DNA of 29,451 nucleotides. Origin: Chalciporus piperatus (taxonomy: Eukaryota > Basidiomycota > Agaricomycetes > Boletales > Boletaceae). A program made the translations under genes and the position numbers. The notes beneath the pieces are model-generated. The model ran no database searches, was not told the origin of the DNA, and was given only the letters and a program-made list of their open reading frames with translations. The stretch is taken from the NCBI GenBank assembly GCA_038093975.1, contig JBBPTG010000283.1, forward strand, positions 1 through 29,451, written 5' to 3'. Position 1 is the stretch's first letter; each line of letters opens with the position of its first letter. Of the stretch, positions 27,115 through 29,451 are shown piece after piece.

Positions 27115-29451
27115 ATGGTCAAGCCCAAGATCGAGAAGGCCACACCATGGACCCCAGTGCAAGAGGTCAAGTTTCTCAAGAAGGGATCAAAGATCAAGAT
27201 GGTCAAGCTCACCCCGCCAAGCCACAAGAGCAAAAAACACAAGGCTGCTATCCCTCAATCATCACCTCAGATGCCGAGACTAGAAACGCCACTGGATCGT
27301 GGCCTCACACCCAGCACTGCTGACCGGATGTATGACACAGCTGATGGAGAGTATGTTCTACCTTCTTTGAAACTACCAAAACCCAAGGTATGCTCGACTG
27401 TGTGGGTGCCCAGATTTAATGACTGAGGGTATTTGAATAAGACCCAAAACGATTATTTGAGGGAGTCCCTGGACATGAAAGATGAATACCTTGCTGCTTG
27501 GCTGGATATGGAGGCGCCTGCTGAGAGAATTTGCAAGATCTGTCAGGGAGACGGAGTGTATAAGTGCCAGGACTGTTTTATGCAACCGGTCTTCTGCACA
27601 GGTTGCTGCAGACAGCAACACGAACAACACCCTCTTCATAGGGTGTTACAATGGACCGGAGATTGTTTTGAGGAATCCACACTCCATCGGGTATGTCGTT
27701 TGAAGCACTGACAAATCGGTCAATGACAGACTATTCACACAGACAGGGTGGGAACTCCATCTGGGACACTTAGGAAGTCCTTGTCCCCATACTGCCCCTC
27801 TACCTCCAGTCACCTTGGAGGACGAGGCTTGGGAGGATGATGATGTTGCCCATCGGCCGGCTCATTTACAGCCTCCGGCCGAGCCAGGCTTTCTCCTGGT
27901 CATAGATATATCTGGGGTACACTATGTGAACATGAGATTTTGCAACTGTCCAGAGGCCGATGCAGCTCATAAACAGCTCTTTCTGGCTCAGCTTTTACCT
28001 TCCACCATCAAAGAGCCGAGCACTGTATTTACCTTTCGGCTGCTCGACGACTTCATCCGAGACAATCTGGAATGTGGCACCTCTGCTTCGAACTACTTTA
28101 GCAAGATTCGGCGGATAACATCCAATGCATTCCCACATTTGGTGCCTGTGGGTGGCTTCATTGCTCAGCCGAACGTTCAGCCGAAGCCGAGCTAATGTGA
28201 TAACAGAACCGATATCGAGAGCTCATCCGTGCCGCTCGGCTGTGGAGGCTGTTAAAGCTGCTCAAGTGGAATGGCTATGGGCATACCAAGGGGTCTCCTG
28301 GATTGGGTGCTCTGGCTTTGTTCTGTCCGGCATGCCCTCAGCCAGGGATCAACATGGACATTAATTGTGTTGGGGGAGTGGCTCCGTGAGTGTATTAGCA
28401 ACCTTGACCGATGCACTAGCATCTCATGATCCTAAAGGTGGATGATCACCCGAACCATCGTTATGGACGGCAATTTCAAGGCGGAGCATTTGCCTGACAA
28501 GAGGCCTGATGACCAAGTATGGCTGATGCCTGGGACAGGGTTTATGGTAGAAAGCCAGAGATACAAGGAGTACCTTGAAGTCACGAATCATCCCGTTGAG
28601 GTATTGACATGTTGGCTCTCAAAGACATTGCTGACTGCGTCGGGCAGAAGTCGAACTGTAACAACCATCGAGCAGTCAATCAGGCCAATGCCAACCGACA
28701 AAAGTTAGAGGCCACAGGAATCGGGGGGTGCGCGTGTGCCAGACATGGATGCTTCATTCCCCATGCAGTGGTGGACTTCCAGAAGGGTGAGAGGTAACAA
28801 GTTCGGCCGCCGGCCGAGAAACGGATGCATTGACCACAATGACAGGCAGGTCAATATGGATTATGCATTGGCACATGCGTTGGAATACAACATGGCTGGC
28901 ATTCAAAGGGTGATCCTCTTCTATGACATCAATTGCCAATACATGAAGCGGCTGAGGCTGCGGCTCAAGGGCAACGAATATGTCAAAATACCATCGGCCG
29001 TGGAGTTGGTGCCAGGGATAGGCATATGGCATGTGCATGGTCATCAGGCTGAATGTTTCCAGAGATACGCACCCAACTTTATTCGAGGGGCAGGGCGGGT
29101 GGATGGGGAGATAATCGAAACCTTATGGGCAAACTTGAACATTGTGTCCCCATCCACAAGGGGAATGAGCAGCCCTCACAGATGGGAATTGCTGGACTTC
29201 CAAATGGCCGACTCCAACTTTGTCAAAATGATAAGGATGGGTGGGTGACCTGCATTCTGTAATGACAGATCGCCTAACACCTCGGATTTGTAGCTCAGAG
29301 TCTCAAGAGAAAACACAAGCAAGCAGTCAAAGAGCTTGTCGAAGCCGAGAAAGCTTTCCAAGAGTTGGATGATGGCATTCCAGAGGCGGAAAGAAATGAG
29401 TGGCAAGCTTTGGAAGATCAGGCTCACAGAAAGAGAGTGAAGGACCCGACG
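27115..29451 (+). CDS. KDZ transposase with CxC2-like cysteine cluster (multi-exon, runs off window)
   Basis: Exons: 27115-~27387, ~27427-27690, 27743-28141, 28207-28385, 28438-28600, 28648-28793, 28846-29240, 29294 to beyond 29451. Introns are 47-65 bp, GT-AG, and phases fit at all junctions except the first, where I could not find a frame-consistent splice. The second exon carries the CxC2-like cluster (CKICQGDGVYKCQDC, FCTGCCRQQH). KDZ transposase motifs follow: FCPACPQPGIN, RTIVMDGNFKAEHL, NCNNHRAVNQAN, CACARHGCFIPHAVVDFQ, ILFYDINCQY, GIWHVHGHQAECF, GRVDGEIIETLWA. Candidate catalytic acids are in DGNF, YDIN and DGEIIE. The last exon is a charged helix. KDZ are fungal DNA transposons known to co-occur with TET/JBP dioxygenase genes; none is visible here. 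Confidence 0.88.

Noticed and set aside
12197..29451. A TET/JBP dioxygenase gene linked to the KDZ transposase.
   Set aside because: I looked for the usual HxD...H double-stranded beta-helix pattern in the open frames near the KDZ gene and saw none; it could lie beyond 29451.

Overview
The window looks like fungal nuclear DNA, most likely from a mushroom-forming basidiomycete (Agaricomycetes). The evidence is the many ~46-65 bp GT-AG introns, an intact FunK1-type fungal kinase, a KDZ transposase with a CxC2-like cysteine cluster, an IS630/Tc1/mariner-superfamily DDE endonuclease of the kind that is very common in Agaricomycetes, a chromodomain Ty3/Gypsy element and a Ty1/Copia element. I saw no tRNA, rRNA, CRISPR array or bacterial gene. 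Almost everything is transposon-derived; the kinase is the only gene here that looks like an intact non-transposon gene.

Layout. 1-4596: 5' part of a Copia element on the minus strand (RT, integrase, protease, gag, primer site, 184-bp 5' LTR), broken in gag by a foreign solo LTR (3027-3502). Its outer edge lies exactly inside the RT codons of a Ty3/Gypsy element (4597-9551). That Gypsy carries a second ORF downstream of pol with two zinc knuckles, split by two more solo LTRs (7324-7820, 7985-8745), and ends in a 495-bp LTR. 9551-9810: a 20-bp minisatellite organised in exact 120-bp higher-order units. 10033-12196: a PIF/Harbinger element with 82-bp inverted ends, a truncated and nonsense-mutated transposase, and an intact Myb/SANT-like partner gene whose stop codon abuts the transposase stop.

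12197-15924 and 23661-26678 are two copies of a converging gene pair, called here gene A (Cys6 cluster plus coiled coil) and gene B (multi-exon, acidic/basic, AT-hook tail). Copy 1 keeps more of A but is cut in B by an LTR fragment (15925-16144). Copy 2 lacks most of A but keeps all of B and runs into a divergent KDZ transposase gene (27115 to the window end). Between the copies lie a decayed IS630/Tc1/mariner-superfamily pseudogene (16147-18348), the FunK1 kinase (18833-21600), a 533-bp MITE-like element with perfect 108-bp inverted ends 5 bp upstream of the kinase start codon, and AT-rich repetitive DNA.

Functional reading: nested retroelements record successive insertions. The KDZ transposase with genes A and B is the best candidate for an undescribed multi-gene mobile unit: two putative DNA-binding accessory proteins, a shared divergent promoter, and strong enrichment of the palindrome CGGCCG across A, B and the transposase gene but nowhere else that I could find in the window.
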